A DNA stretch of 64,000 bases from Candidatus Villigracilis adiacens (GCA_016703605.1 JADJBU010000007.1:62001-126000); one strand, 5' to 3'; positions 49,107 through 58,525 are shown, counted from the first letter of the stretch. Notes: generated by a model not told the origin, from the sequence alone. Translations and numbers: made by a program.

Positions 49107-49165
49107 TGGTTTTTCGGCGGACGTTCGACTTTCACTCCAAAGCCCGGAGATTTTGGAGTCCGTTT
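49107..49165. repeat. GACTCC-type repeat upstream of deazaflavin gene
   Basis: Contains CACTCCAAAGCCCGGAG then TTTTGGAGTCCGTTT, the arrangement seen at 15660-15750 and 31587-31640. If translated it would add a Pro/Lys/Arg-rich N-terminus to the oxidoreductase. Confidence 0.5.
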
Positions 49166-49184
49166 CCGTCTTTCAGGCAATGAA

Positions 49185-49793
49185 TCATTGATCGGCTGGG
49201 GTAATGCCTAAATCATTTTCGTCGATCTGAACGGGCTTGACCGCATTGAAACTTAATTGACCCGCATCGAGACTGTGTTTTTCCGCCACGCGCTCGAACA
49301 GGGTGAGATACCCCATTCTGACGGCTGCGTCCCAGCGCAAGCCGAGCGCCGCCGCATTGCTGCGCAGCGTATCGGTGTCGCCCCCTTCGATCTCCACGAA
49401 ACTTCCAAAGGGCAGTTCGTCGAGCATGACGTGAGCGCCGTTTAATTCATGGGTTTCGCGGTATTTTTCGTAGTAGGCAGCCGGTTCGAAGCCGAGCGCT
49501 TCGAGGAACTGGATCGCGGATTCAAAATTGCCGACCGTAAATTCGATCTCGCGCCTTTTCAGCACGCCGTCCCTTTCCTTGCTGGGACCTTTGTACGTGA
49601 GTTTCGCCTCGGTGTCCCGCCGCAGGCGCAGGGCTTTGAATTCCCGCCGCAGGGCGCCATCCCGCGTATCGAAGCGGATGTTGATCTCGTGCGCCCGGGG
49701 CTGGACCATACCCGCCCCCAGTTCATGCAGGCGCGATCCAACACGCGCCAGGTCGCGGACAAAAAACTTAACCTCCGTCTCGTGACCGTTCAT
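49185..49793 (-). CDS. CYTH domain protein (class IV adenylate cyclase / thiamine-triphosphatase-like)
   Basis: 202 residues. The N-terminal HETEVKF is the ExExK motif of CYTH tunnel enzymes, followed by DTRDGAL, ALRLRRD and KLTYKGP strands. CYTH proteins act on triphosphates: cyclase, ThTPase or inorganic triphosphatase. The activity is not resolved here. It starts one base after the biotin-carrier stop, so it is co-transcribed with the carboxylase genes. Confidence 0.88.
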   Translation of the reverse strand: MNGHETEVKFFVRDLARVGSRLHELGAGMVQPRAHEINIRFDTRDGALRREFKALRLRRDTEAKLTYKGPSKERDGVLKRREIEFTVGNFESAIQFLEALGFEPAAYYEKYRETHELNGAHVMLDELPFGSFVEIEGGDTDTLRSNAAALGLRWDAAVRMGYLTLFERVAEKHSLDAGQLSFNAVKPVQIDENDLGITPADQ

Positions 49794-49794
49794 A

Positions 49795-50292
49795 TCAATG
49801 CAGGTTTAGCAGGATCTGTTTTTGCTCCACGCTCTCGCCTGCTTTTGCCTTGATGTGCGCCACTACGCCGTCGCGCGGGGCTTTCAGTTCGTTCTGCATC
49901 TTCATCGATTCGAGAATGACCAGCACCTGCCCTTTTTGGATCTCCTGCCCTTCACTGACCGGAATGGCGACGACCAGCCCCGGCATGGGCGCTTTGAGGT
50001 GGAACTCGCCTCCTTCTGCCACGCCCCCGCCTGCCGCCGCTTTCAGGCGCTTTTCCCGTTCATCCTCGACCTTTACCTGGTATTGTCGTCCGCGCAGGAG
50101 CACCTGCCATTCATCATCGCTTTCGTAGACGAACGACTCGAAGGATTTTCCATCCAGGATCAGCGAATAGACCGGCTGCCCGCTGACCGACTCGAAATTG
50201 ACGGCGATCACCCGCCCCCCAATGCGGACATGATGGTCGTCCATGATCTCGATGTCGAATTCCCTGCCGTCAATGGTTGAAATGTATCTCAT
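49795..50292 (-). CDS. Biotin carrier protein of acyl-CoA carboxylase
   Basis: 165 residues. The C-terminal biotinyl domain has ESMKMQ, whose Lys is biotinylated, then NELKAPRDG. The N-terminal part (about 85 residues) is a beta-rich linker found in propionyl/oxaloacetate carrier subunits. GAGGAAG before the ATG at 50292 sets the start. It works with the biotin carboxylase 15 bp upstream and the carboxyltransferase at 52584. Confidence 0.92.
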   Translation of the reverse strand: MRYISTIDGREFDIEIMDDHHVRIGGRVIAVNFESVSGQPVYSLILDGKSFESFVYESDDEWQVLLRGRQYQVKVEDEREKRLKAAAGGGVAEGGEFHLKAPMPGLVVAIPVSEGQEIQKGQVLVILESMKMQNELKAPRDGVVAHIKAKAGESVEQKQILLNLH

Positions 50293-50306
50293 GTGGCTTC
50301 CTCGGT

Positions 50307-51815
50307 TTAGCGGTGCATTCGTTCCCAGCGCCCGACCCATTTCCAGTTGCTGGTATCGCGTTCATTGCGGCGGACGATCTGCGCCGAGCGTTCGGTTTCC
50401 CTGTGCGCCACCAGGGTGGCAAGGATGGCGGCGATCTCCGTCTGTGCTTCGTCCGCTTCGGAGGCGCCTTCCATCGAAAAGCGTTCCTCCACGAAGCGCG
50501 TATCGAACTGCCCGCCCATGAAGCGATGCGAATCCATCAGCGTTTGGTGGAAGGGGATGTTCGTACGCACGCCGACGATGCGGTATTCCTCCAATGCGCG
50601 GCGCATCCGCAGGATGGCTTGGGCGCGGGTCTCGCCCCAGACGATGAGTTTGGCGATCATTGGGTCGTAGTAGGGCGTGATCTCAAAGCCGGGATACACG
50701 CCCGTATCCACGCGCACGCCGGGACCAGTGGGAATCAGGCTGTGGCTGATGCGCCCCGTGGAGGGGATGAAATTATTGAACGGGTCCTCCGCGTTCACGC
50801 GGCATTCGATGGCGTGCCCTTTGAATTTCACATCGTCTTGTGTGTAGCTGAGCTGGCGTCCGCGTGCGATGCGTAATTGCTCGGCGACGATGTCTATGCC
50901 GGTGACCATTTCCGTCACCGGATGTTCGACCTGCAGGCGGGTGTTCATTTCGAGGAAGTAGAAATTGCGGTCTTTGTCCACCAGGAATTCGATGGTGCCG
51001 GCGTTGAGATAGTCCACGGCTTGCGAGGCTTTGACGGCAACGCTGCCCATCTTTTCGCGCAGTTCATCGTCGAGGAAGGGCGATGGCGCTTCTTCGACCA
51101 GTTTTTGGTGGCGGCGCTGGATCGAGCATTCCCGTTCGCCGAGATGGATCACATTTCCCTGCGAGTCGGCGATGATCTGGAACTCGATGTGACGCGCCCC
51201 TTCGACCAGTTTTTCGAGGTAGACGTTGCCGTCTCCAAACGCGGATTCCGCCTCGCGCCTCGCCGACTGGAGCAGGGCTGGCATTTCGTCCAGGCTGCGG
51301 ACTTCTCTCATGCCTTTTCCGCCGCCGCCCGCCGTCGCCTTGATCAGAAGCGGGAAGCCGATGGACGGGGCAATGTTGAGGAGGTCGGCATCGGTCATGT
51401 TGCCGACATCCTCCGTGCCTGGCACAACCGGTACGCCCGCCTTGATGACGGTGGCGCGCGCCTTGCCTTTGTCGCCCATTGCGGCAATCGAGGAAGGTTT
51501 GGGGCCGATAAAAGCGATATCCAGTTCGGCGCATTTGGCGGCAAAGTCTTCGCGTTCGGCGAGGAAGCCGTAGCCGGGGTGAATGGCGTCTGCGTCCGAT
51601 TTTTTTGCGATGTCGAGGATTTTGTCTGCCCGCAGATAGGATTCGCGCGAGGGGGCGGGACCGAGCAGGTAGGCTTCGTCGGCGTAGCGGACATGCAGGG
51701 CGTTGCGGTCTGCCTCTGAAAAGACGGCGACGGTTTCCAACCCCAGTTCGCGGCAGGCGCGGATGATGCGAACGGCGATTTCGCCGCGATTTGCGATCAG
51801 GACTTTTTTAAACAT
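50307..51815 (-). CDS. accC: Biotin carboxylase subunit of acetyl/propionyl-CoA carboxylase
   Basis: ATP-dependent carboxylation of carrier-bound biotin. 502 residues: N-terminal KVLIANRGEIAVRIIRACRE, the ATP-grasp glycine loop KATAGGGGKGMREV, FLEMNTRLQVEHPVTE and the C-terminal domain. The neighbouring carboxyltransferase is of propionyl/methylmalonyl type, so propionyl-CoA is the likely final acceptor (inference). No SD stands out before 51815; the gene follows the HD gene by 14 bp. Confidence 0.95.
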   Translation of the reverse strand: MFKKVLIANRGEIAVRIIRACRELGLETVAVFSEADRNALHVRYADEAYLLGPAPSRESYLRADKILDIAKKSDADAIHPGYGFLAEREDFAAKCAELDIAFIGPKPSSIAAMGDKGKARATVIKAGVPVVPGTEDVGNMTDADLLNIAPSIGFPLLIKATAGGGGKGMREVRSLDEMPALLQSARREAESAFGDGNVYLEKLVEGARHIEFQIIADSQGNVIHLGERECSIQRRHQKLVEEAPSPFLDDELREKMGSVAVKASQAVDYLNAGTIEFLVDKDRNFYFLEMNTRLQVEHPVTEMVTGIDIVAEQLRIARGRQLSYTQDDVKFKGHAIECRVNAEDPFNNFIPSTGRISHSLIPTGPGVRVDTGVYPGFEITPYYDPMIAKLIVWGETRAQAILRMRRALEEYRIVGVRTNIPFHQTLMDSHRFMGGQFDTRFVEERFSMEGASEADEAQTEIAAILATLVAHRETERSAQIVRRNERDTSNWKWVGRWERMHR

Positions 51816-51829
51816 GAATGCTCCGCATA

Positions 51830-52468
51830 TTAAATCTCCACGGTCAACCGGCTGTCTTCCACCAGGCGTTCGAGAAAGGTGATTTGCAAATCCAGTTGAC
51901 GATTGAACAGGTTTTCGCCGCTTTTTGTTCCCATGATTCCGCCTTCGCGGTATTTCTTCAGCGTCAGCAGGCGTTTGGAGGCTTGTTCGATCAACTTCCC
52001 GTAGTCTTCCGTTTGGTTGAACAAGAGCAACAGCCGGTAGGGACCGAAGCGGTCGATATTATCCGCATCGCTGACGATTTTCGACTCGATGGTGACGGGA
52101 TGTTCGAAATCGGCGTTGTCGTCCACGTGAACGGCGATGGAGTACAGGATATTGTCCATCGTTTCCTTTTCGTACCCGATTTGCTCAAGGAAAGGACGGG
52201 CAATCCGGGCGCTGACCCGTCCATGTTCGACCCCGTAGTCTTCGGCGTCGAACTTCGAGATGTCGTGTAAAAGACATGCCGCCATTATGATTTCGATGTT
52301 CGCGCTTTCCAGTTCTGCGAGGCGTTTTCCATACTGGACGACGCGCAGGGTATGCTTCCAGCGATAGTCGAAACCCGGGTTCGAGTGACCGGCTGCCTCT
52401 GTGGCTGCGCGGCGGGCTTTGACGAAATCTGCGACCTTCCTGAGTCGTTCTGTTGCATGAGAATTCAT
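51830..52468 (-). CDS. HD-domain phosphohydrolase
   Basis: 212 residues with the HD motif spread as H (KHTLRV), LLHDISKFD and VEHG; AVHVDD and DADNIDRFG follow. Such proteins hydrolyse phosphate esters of nucleotides. The substrate is unknown. It lies between pccB-like and accC genes, on the same strand, with 14 bp to accC and about 115 bp of repeat-containing sequence upstream. Confidence 0.87.
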   Translation of the reverse strand: MNSHATERLRKVADFVKARRAATEAAGHSNPGFDYRWKHTLRVVQYGKRLAELESANIEIIMAACLLHDISKFDAEDYGVEHGRVSARIARPFLEQIGYEKETMDNILYSIAVHVDDNADFEHPVTIESKIVSDADNIDRFGPYRLLLLFNQTEDYGKLIEQASKRLLTLKKYREGGIMGTKSGENLFNRQLDLQITFLERLVEDSRLTVEI

Positions 52469-52515
52469 GATGAATCAATCCGGGTATCTTTTGTTTCAGC
52501 GCGGGGGCAATCTTG

Positions 52516-52563
52516 GGTAGGCAGGTGGGCGCGTAGGCATGTACACAGGTAGGCACGCGGGTA
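52516..52563. repeat. Octamer tandem repeat, 6 units
   Basis: Six 8-base units with consensus GGTAGGCA between the HD gene and the carboxyltransferase gene (reverse complement TGCCTACC). Only two positions vary freely. Confidence 0.8.
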
Positions 52564-52583
52564 TTTGTTGCCTGTCCATCTTC

Positions 52584-54134
52584 TCACAACGGAATATTGC
52601 CGTGCTTCTTGGCGGGGTTTGTGTCGCGCTTGTTGCTCAACATGGCGAGGGCGTTGATCAGGCGCGGGCGGGTTTCTTTTGGCTCGATTACATCGTCCAC
52701 GTAGCCGCGGGAAGCCGCCACGTATGGGTTGGCAAATTTTTCCTTATACTCTGCCACCAGTTCGGCTTTGCGTTTGATGGGGTCTTCGGCATTTTCAAGT
52801 TCCTTGCGGAAAATGATGTTTACCGCGCCGTCGGGTCCCATCACGGCGATTTCGGCGGTGGGCCAGGCGAGGTTCAGGTCGCTGCGAATATGCTTGGACG
52901 ACATGACGCAGTACGCGCCGCCGTAGGCTTTGCGGGTGATGACGGTCAGCTTTGGCACGGTCGCTTCGCAGTAGGCGTAAAGCAGTTTTGCGCCGGAGCG
53001 GATGATGCCGTGATGCTCCTGGTTGGTTCCGGGCAAAAAGCCGGGAACATCTTCGAATGTGATGATTGGGATGTTGAACGCGTCGCAGAAGCGGACGAAG
53101 CGCGCGCCTTTTTCGCTGGCGGCGATATCCAACACGCCGGCGAGGACGGCGGGCTGGTTGGCGACGATGCCCACGGAACGCCCGCCGAGGGTGGCAAAGC
53201 CGACGACGATGTTCCCGGCGTAGTTTTCGTGAATTTCGTAAAAATTGCCGTCGTCCACGATGCGGCGGATCAGGTCCTTGATGTCGTAGGGTTTGTTGGG
53301 GTCGTCGGGGACGATGGCGTTAAGTTCATCGTCCATACGCAGGGGGTCGTCGGAGGTGGGGACGAAGGGTGTATCCTCCATGTTGTTTTGCGGAAGGTAG
53401 GCCAGCAGCCTGCGGATCTGGTACAGCGTGTCCGCTTCGCTGTCTGCGGCGACGTGGCACACGCCCGATTTCTCCGAATGCACGCTCGCGCCGCCAAGTT
53501 CCTCCTGGGTCACTTCTTCATGCGTTACGGCTTTAACCACGTCGGGTCCGGTGACGAACATATAGGAGGTGTTGCGGGTCATGAAGATAAAGTCGGTCAG
53601 GGCGGGGGAGTAGACCGCTCCGCCCGCGCAGGGACCCATGATGGCGGAGATCTGCGGGATGACCCCGGATGCCATTGTGTTTCGCAGGAAAATATCGGCA
53701 TAGCCCGCCAGTGAAACCACGCCCTCTTGAATGCGCGCGCCGCCCGAGTCGTTTAACCCGATGACGGGCGCGCCGTTCTTCATTGCCATGTCCATGATCT
53801 TGCAGATCTTCTCGGCGTGGACTTCGCCCAGGCTGCCGCCAAAGACGGTGAAATCCTGCGAGTATACGTAGACCAGCCTGCCGTCTATGGTGCCCCAGCC
53901 GGTGACGACGGAGTCGCTCATGTATTTTTGTTCGTCCAGCCCGAAGTCGGTGGTGCGGTGGACGACGAAGGGGTCCACTTCGCGGAAGGAGCCGCGGTCC
54001 AATAAAAGGTCGAGGCGTTCGCGGGCGGTCATGCGTCCCTTTTTGTGCTGGGCGTCTATGCGCGCCTGTCCGCCGCCCAGGCGGGACCGGGCTTTTAAAT
54101 CATTCAACTGCTGGGTTTTCGTTGTTTCGTTCAT
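52584..54134 (-). CDS. pccB: Propionyl-CoA/methylmalonyl-CoA carboxyltransferase beta subunit
   Basis: 516 residues with two crotonase-fold halves. KKGRMTARERLDLLLD, GLNDSGGARIQEG, GPCAGGAVYSPA and, in the second half, PGFLPGTNQEHHGIIR with KAYGGAYCVMSSK are the acyl-CoA and carboxybiotin sites of the PCCB/12S family. It transfers CO2 from biotin to propionyl-CoA, giving S-methylmalonyl-CoA for the epimerase at 11198. The ATG at 54134 follows GAGAGG; it overlaps the upstream membrane gene by 35 bp. Confidence 0.95.
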   Translation of the reverse strand: MNETTKTQQLNDLKARSRLGGGQARIDAQHKKGRMTARERLDLLLDRGSFREVDPFVVHRTTDFGLDEQKYMSDSVVTGWGTIDGRLVYVYSQDFTVFGGSLGEVHAEKICKIMDMAMKNGAPVIGLNDSGGARIQEGVVSLAGYADIFLRNTMASGVIPQISAIMGPCAGGAVYSPALTDFIFMTRNTSYMFVTGPDVVKAVTHEEVTQEELGGASVHSEKSGVCHVAADSEADTLYQIRRLLAYLPQNNMEDTPFVPTSDDPLRMDDELNAIVPDDPNKPYDIKDLIRRIVDDGNFYEIHENYAGNIVVGFATLGGRSVGIVANQPAVLAGVLDIAASEKGARFVRFCDAFNIPIITFEDVPGFLPGTNQEHHGIIRSGAKLLYAYCEATVPKLTVITRKAYGGAYCVMSSKHIRSDLNLAWPTAEIAVMGPDGAVNIIFRKELENAEDPIKRKAELVAEYKEKFANPYVAASRGYVDDVIEPKETRPRLINALAMLSNKRDTNPAKKHGNIPL

Positions 54135-54513
54135 ATGCCTCTCTCGAGAGTGATTTCGACGCGCCGAATACAAGTATAAGCGTTGCAATGTCCAAAACGA
54201 TGACAAATGGCGGGTTCGCGCGCGGCGGCTGCCATGCGAGTCTTTCGACCCAATACCAAAGGATGTAACCGATGGCTGCGACGGGGAGCGCTTTTGCTGT
54301 CCAACGGTCTCCGCGCCGCAAGCCCCAGGCGAGAGTCAACCCGGTCAATGCCCAGATGATGCCTGATGCCGCGCCGATGATGGGCGGATGGCGGGTGGAG
54401 AATTCGTCAAGCGCCGCGCTCCATGCGATAAAGGTCGAGGCTTTGAGGGTGTTCCATATCGTTAGGATTAACACCGCCCAAAAGGCGAGGGTTACTGGAA
54501 GGGGACGTTTCAT
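54100..54513 (-). CDS. Small four-helix membrane protein
   Basis: 137 residues with four predicted transmembrane helices (TLAFWAVLILTIWNTLKA, GIIWALTGLTLAWGLRRG, then ALPVAAIGYILWYWVE) and a charged C-terminus. Not recognised. It starts three bases after the stop of the GT-C gene, so it belongs to that operon and may assist it; the end overlaps pccB. Confidence 0.72.
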   Translation of the reverse strand: MKRPLPVTLAFWAVLILTIWNTLKASTFIAWSAALDEFSTRHPPIIGAASGIIWALTGLTLAWGLRRGDRWTAKALPVAAIGYILWYWVERLAWQPPRANPPFVIVLDIATLILVFGASKSLSREAYERNNENPAVE

Positions 54514-54516
54514 GGC

Positions 54517-56595
54517 TTAATACTTCGGCTCTTCAAGCAGGAATAGCAGGTCTTTTCCGCCGAAACTGGCGAAGCGTTCGAGGTAGGGGGCGAATTGACC
54601 GTAGTAGGGGGGCAATGCCAGCAGGCGCGGGTTTGCAAAGACGACTGCCATGCCGCGCTCGTGCAGGTAGGCGGGGGCGTTCCCATCCTGAAGGGCGTGG
54701 AAGTAATCGTAGCTGTTGATCAGCCCGTCCATGTTGACGATGGTGCGGTTTTGGATGAAGTAGCCGACATTCCCGCCGCCGGTCATGCCGATGATTCCGC
54801 CGGGCAGGGTGTTGGCTTCGATGAAGGCGACCACTTCCATGAGCGGACGGTCCGGTTCGTAACGCCCGTGCGGCATGGCGTATTCGATAAACCTCGAAAA
54901 CCGGAGCGCCGAGTTTGCGCCAACCGCCATGGCGAGGAGGGTCAGGACGAGGTTTAAACCACGGATGCGGCGCGCGGGTTTGAGGAGCAGGTCCAGGAGC
55001 AAGCCCGAGACGAGCGTGAGCAGGATCATCTGGCTGACCCAGTACCATTCCTTGATTCCGCCGTAGGATGTGGCGGTGTAGGAAAGCAGTTGGATGACGC
55101 TGGCTGAGATCAATGGGATGAAGCCAAGGTTGCTGAGCGCCTGCCGGAAGCGGCGTTTGTAGACGACGATGAATACAAGCAAAACCGCAACGGCAATGGA
55201 GAGCAGGGCAAAATAGCGTTCCGTCTCCATGTCTGCGCCGCGGATGAAGTAGGGACGCAGGATTTCGTTGAAATACCAGAGCCCTTCGGTGAAGGGCTGC
55301 CCGATGTCGAATGCGCCCGAGCCAACGCCAAAGTACGACGACCAGTTTGCGGCTGGCGGTTCGTAGGCGGTGTCGCCCATGGAGCCCCACCAGCGTTTGA
55401 TCTGTCCGCTGACGGGGCTGGGGGTGCCGAAGGCGACCTGGCTGAAGAGCAAGTAAACGAGCAGGATTCCGCCGACAACGCCGTAGTAGGCAGCCCCTTC
55501 GGTGAGCCATTTTTTCCAGCTGGCTTTCAGTTGTGGCAGCGGCGAATCGTCGGACTGGCGAATGCCCGGGCTGGCGAACCAGGCTGCGGCGAGGCGCGAG
55601 GCGGGGATGTAGATCAGGGTAATGCCGAGGTCGAAGAGAAAAGCCGAACGCGGAAAATTCTTCCCCAATCCCATTTGAACGACGAGGGTGTAAAGGATTG
55701 CGCTGATGCCTGCGCTGACGATTGCGGCGGTCAATGACTGCCGCAGCCATGCCCGCGCCGGCATCGAACGCGGATGGCGGTACAAGCCGAAGAGGTAGAA
55801 TGCGGCGATCTTGACGACCAGCGCGATCAGGGTGGCTTCGATGACGGAGGACGCGTAGGCGGTGTTGTAGGTTTCGAAGCCGGTTCTTAACAGGACGGCG
55901 CTGGTCATCGAGACGAATATGGCGGCGATGTCGAGCGGGAGGAAGTAGCGGATGGCGGCGCCGCGGAAGACGACCCACAAGCCGGCGAGGACGGCAAAGA
56001 AAACAAGGTCGAGGCGGCTGAGCATGGCGAGGGATGCGAACAAGCCGATCAGGACGAACCGTTTCGGCGGGATTTCCTTCGTCCGCCATTCGCCTTCGAA
56101 CTTCGACAGTTGGGTTATGGTCAGGAGGACAAAGAAAACGGCGATGGGGGTTTCCAGTCCCATTTCGTAAACGGTGGAATGAATATATAAGTTGAAAGAC
56201 CAGAATATTGCGGCTGCAATTGCAACGGCGCGCGAGAGGTGTTTTTTTATCAGGCGGTAAAACATGACCGATGAAGCGGCATGGATGACCGCGATGACCA
56301 CCAGCAGAACGCGCAACGGCAGGACAAGGTCGTACCGCGCCAGGGCGAAGATCGGAATGCAGACCAGCATCCAGAGCGGGTGATACCCGTTGGTGATATT
56401 GATGCCGTCGAAGGCGCTGCCGCGACCCTCGGTTATATTTTGGGCAACCTTGAAGTAGTAATAGGCGTCGTCGCGCGCGAACCAGTGGTTTGGGAATGCG
56501 TATGCGTCGGCGGTTGCGGCGCGAAGATGCAGCGCGAGGATGACGACGATCAGGACAACCTCGAAGGGCGCGATGTGCTTGAAAAAATTTTTCAT
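54517..56595 (-). CDS. GT-C family membrane glycosyltransferase
   Basis: 692 residues, about 12-13 transmembrane helices. The loop after TM1 has WFARDDAYYYFKVAQNI then GYHPLWM, the acidic motif of polyprenyl-sugar-dependent GT-C enzymes, as in the gene at 43351. The C-terminal region contains an extracytoplasmic domain. Start ATG shares one base with the stop of the dehydrogenase gene (TGATG). Likely acts with the GT2 and GT39-like genes upstream on a lipid-linked glycan. Confidence 0.82.
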   Translation of the reverse strand: MKNFFKHIAPFEVVLIVVILALHLRAATADAYAFPNHWFARDDAYYYFKVAQNITEGRGSAFDGINITNGYHPLWMLVCIPIFALARYDLVLPLRVLLVVIAVIHAASSVMFYRLIKKHLSRAVAIAAAIFWSFNLYIHSTVYEMGLETPIAVFFVLLTITQLSKFEGEWRTKEIPPKRFVLIGLFASLAMLSRLDLVFFAVLAGLWVVFRGAAIRYFLPLDIAAIFVSMTSAVLLRTGFETYNTAYASSVIEATLIALVVKIAAFYLFGLYRHPRSMPARAWLRQSLTAAIVSAGISAILYTLVVQMGLGKNFPRSAFLFDLGITLIYIPASRLAAAWFASPGIRQSDDSPLPQLKASWKKWLTEGAAYYGVVGGILLVYLLFSQVAFGTPSPVSGQIKRWWGSMGDTAYEPPAANWSSYFGVGSGAFDIGQPFTEGLWYFNEILRPYFIRGADMETERYFALLSIAVAVLLVFIVVYKRRFRQALSNLGFIPLISASVIQLLSYTATSYGGIKEWYWVSQMILLTLVSGLLLDLLLKPARRIRGLNLVLTLLAMAVGANSALRFSRFIEYAMPHGRYEPDRPLMEVVAFIEANTLPGGIIGMTGGGNVGYFIQNRTIVNMDGLINSYDYFHALQDGNAPAYLHERGMAVVFANPRLLALPPYYGQFAPYLERFASFGGKDLLFLLEEPKY

Positions 56596-57635
56596 CAGGG
56601 AATCGAAAGCGTGATCTTTCCGAAATTTTCCCCGCGCCACAGGCGTTCCTGCGCGGCGGCGGCATCCGTGAGCGGGTAGGTTGAATCGTGGATCGGTTTG
56701 AGTTTTCCGGCGACAACCAGACCCATCACTTCCCTGAAATCGGCGAGGGTGCTCATGGTGGAGCCGATGATGGAAAGGTGTTTGGCGAAGATGTAGCGGT
56801 TGTCGATCTCGAAGCGCGGTCCGCCGCTGTTGCCCACGGTCAGCAGCCGCCCGCCTTTTTTCAGGGCGCGCAAACTCAATGGGAAGGTCGTCCCGACATT
56901 GTCAACGACCGCATCCGCGCCTTGTTTGCCGGTTGCGATGTAGACCGCCTTCGCCCAGTCTTCCTCTTTTGTCCTGTCAATCAATACGTCTGCGCCGAGG
57001 GCTTCGGCTTGTTGGAGTTTTTTTGAATTGGAACCGATGACGACGACCCTTGCCCCGATGTGTTTCGCAAGCTGGATCGACGCCGAGTTCACGCCTCCGC
57101 CCGCGCCGACGATTGCCACTGTTTCCCCGGCTTTTACCCCGCCGCGAGCGACCATCGAATGCCAGGCGGTCTGGTAGACAAGCGCGGCGCCGGCAGCCAG
57201 GTGGGGATCGTATTCTTTGGGCAGTTTGTAAAGCTGGCGGACGGGTACTGCGACAAACTCCGCATAGGTTCCGCGCACGGTTTCGCCGAGCAGGCGCCAG
57301 TTTTTGCAAAGGTTGTCTCGCCCCGATTGGCAAAAGTTGCATTCGCCGCATCCGAGGTTGGGGTTGATGACGACGCGGTCGCCGGTTCTTAATTCCCCGG
57401 TTTCTCCGGCGTCATCTCCGAATGAAACGATTTCGCCCGCTCCGTCCGCGCCGTTGATGTGGGGCAGGTCGAGTTTCAATCCCTGCCAGCCGTTGCGGAC
57501 GAAGACATCCATGCGGTTGAGGGCTGCGGCTTTTAACCGGACGAGCGCTTCGCCGGGTTTTGGTTGTGGGGTCGGGTAATCGCCGTATTCGAGGACTTCC
57601 GGTCCGCCGTGTTTGTGAAAGAGAATTGCTTTCAT
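56595..57635 (-). CDS. Zinc-dependent MDR alcohol dehydrogenase / quinone oxidoreductase
   Basis: 346 residues of the medium-chain dehydrogenase family. GroES-like N-terminal domain with NGADGAGEIV; structural-zinc Cys cluster GCGECNFCQSGRDNLC; Rossmann motif VGAGGGVNS in the cofactor domain; NSKK near the second strand suggests NADP(H) preference. The substrate is unknown. Overlaps its downstream neighbour by one base and its upstream neighbour by 4 bp. Confidence 0.9.
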   Translation of the reverse strand: MKAILFHKHGGPEVLEYGDYPTPQPKPGEALVRLKAAALNRMDVFVRNGWQGLKLDLPHINGADGAGEIVSFGDDAGETGELRTGDRVVINPNLGCGECNFCQSGRDNLCKNWRLLGETVRGTYAEFVAVPVRQLYKLPKEYDPHLAAGAALVYQTAWHSMVARGGVKAGETVAIVGAGGGVNSASIQLAKHIGARVVVIGSNSKKLQQAEALGADVLIDRTKEEDWAKAVYIATGKQGADAVVDNVGTTFPLSLRALKKGGRLLTVGNSGGPRFEIDNRYIFAKHLSIIGSTMSTLADFREVMGLVVAGKLKPIHDSTYPLTDAAAAQERLWRGENFGKITLSIP

Positions 57636-58525
57636 GGGCTTGTTTTACGCGCGATGGCTGTGATCGAACCGTTGTCTGAATATATGCTGAATTTGTTCAG
57701 GATGCCGATCAATCCGTTCAGGAACCTGCCGGGGTTGTTCCCCAGCCGGAACAAACGCCGGAATAAAAACCCGAGCGTGGCATACTGCCCGGCGCGGCGA
57801 ACTTCAAGAACTTCGAAATGTTCTCCAAGAATCTTTCGGATCGTACCCGGCGACCAGTAAAAAACATGTTCGGGCAATTTGAAGGAAACCCAATTTTTAC
57901 CGGATATTTTGGATAACAGGCTTGTTGGGTCGGGGGTGGTAATGGCAAGGACTCCGCCGGTCTTTAAGACGCGCTGGATTGCGGCAAGAAATTGCTTCGG
58001 TTCGTAGATGTGTTCGAAGGTATCGAAGGCGACGATCAGGTCGAAACTTTCCGGCTCGTAGCCTGCGGATTCGATCAAGCCCAGCCGCACCCGGTCTCCC
58101 CAGGTTTTTTGCGCCTGCGTCACGATGTAGTCGGAGGGGTCGAGGCCGTGAACGTCGAATCCCAGTTTTTGGGCGGCGGTTAGGAAGTAGCCGGGTCCGC
58201 AGCCGATGTCCAGTGCTTTCCCTGTAGATTTGTACGGCGCGATCTGCTTTAGACGCAGGGTAAAGGTTTTCACCCAGTTGTCGCTGATCTCCATATACTC
58301 GTCGTATCCCTGCCCCGAGATATTCGAGTTGTAATAGGCTTCATCCTTGTAAAGTTCGAGGATGGCTGATTCGGTCAGGCGCGGGGAGAGATATGTCAAC
58401 CCGCAGGAGGAACAGACGACGACCTTGTGCGGAGCGAAGTCGTAGCGGACGACGGATGGGGCGTCCGGTCCGCAGATTGGGCAGGAGGCAGGTTCGAGGT
58501 TAAGGGAGGAGGCGGTATTTGTCAT
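57632..58525 (-). CDS. Class I SAM-dependent methyltransferase with N-terminal zinc ribbon
   Basis: 297 residues. An N-terminal CxxC...CxxC ribbon (Cys 15, 18, 38, 41) precedes a Methyltransf_23-type domain with LDIGCGPGYFLTA (SAM motif I), FDTFEHI and LAITTPDP. This architecture occurs in sugar or polysaccharide methyltransferases of surface-glycan clusters, which fits the neighbours. Overlaps genes on both sides by 4 bp. Confidence 0.9.
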   Translation of the reverse strand: MTNTASSLNLEPASCPICGPDAPSVVRYDFAPHKVVVCSSCGLTYLSPRLTESAILELYKDEAYYNSNISGQGYDEYMEISDNWVKTFTLRLKQIAPYKSTGKALDIGCGPGYFLTAAQKLGFDVHGLDPSDYIVTQAQKTWGDRVRLGLIESAGYEPESFDLIVAFDTFEHIYEPKQFLAAIQRVLKTGGVLAITTPDPTSLLSKISGKNWVSFKLPEHVFYWSPGTIRKILGEHFEVLEVRRAGQYATLGFLFRRLFRLGNNPGRFLNGLIGILNKFSIYSDNGSITAIARKTSP

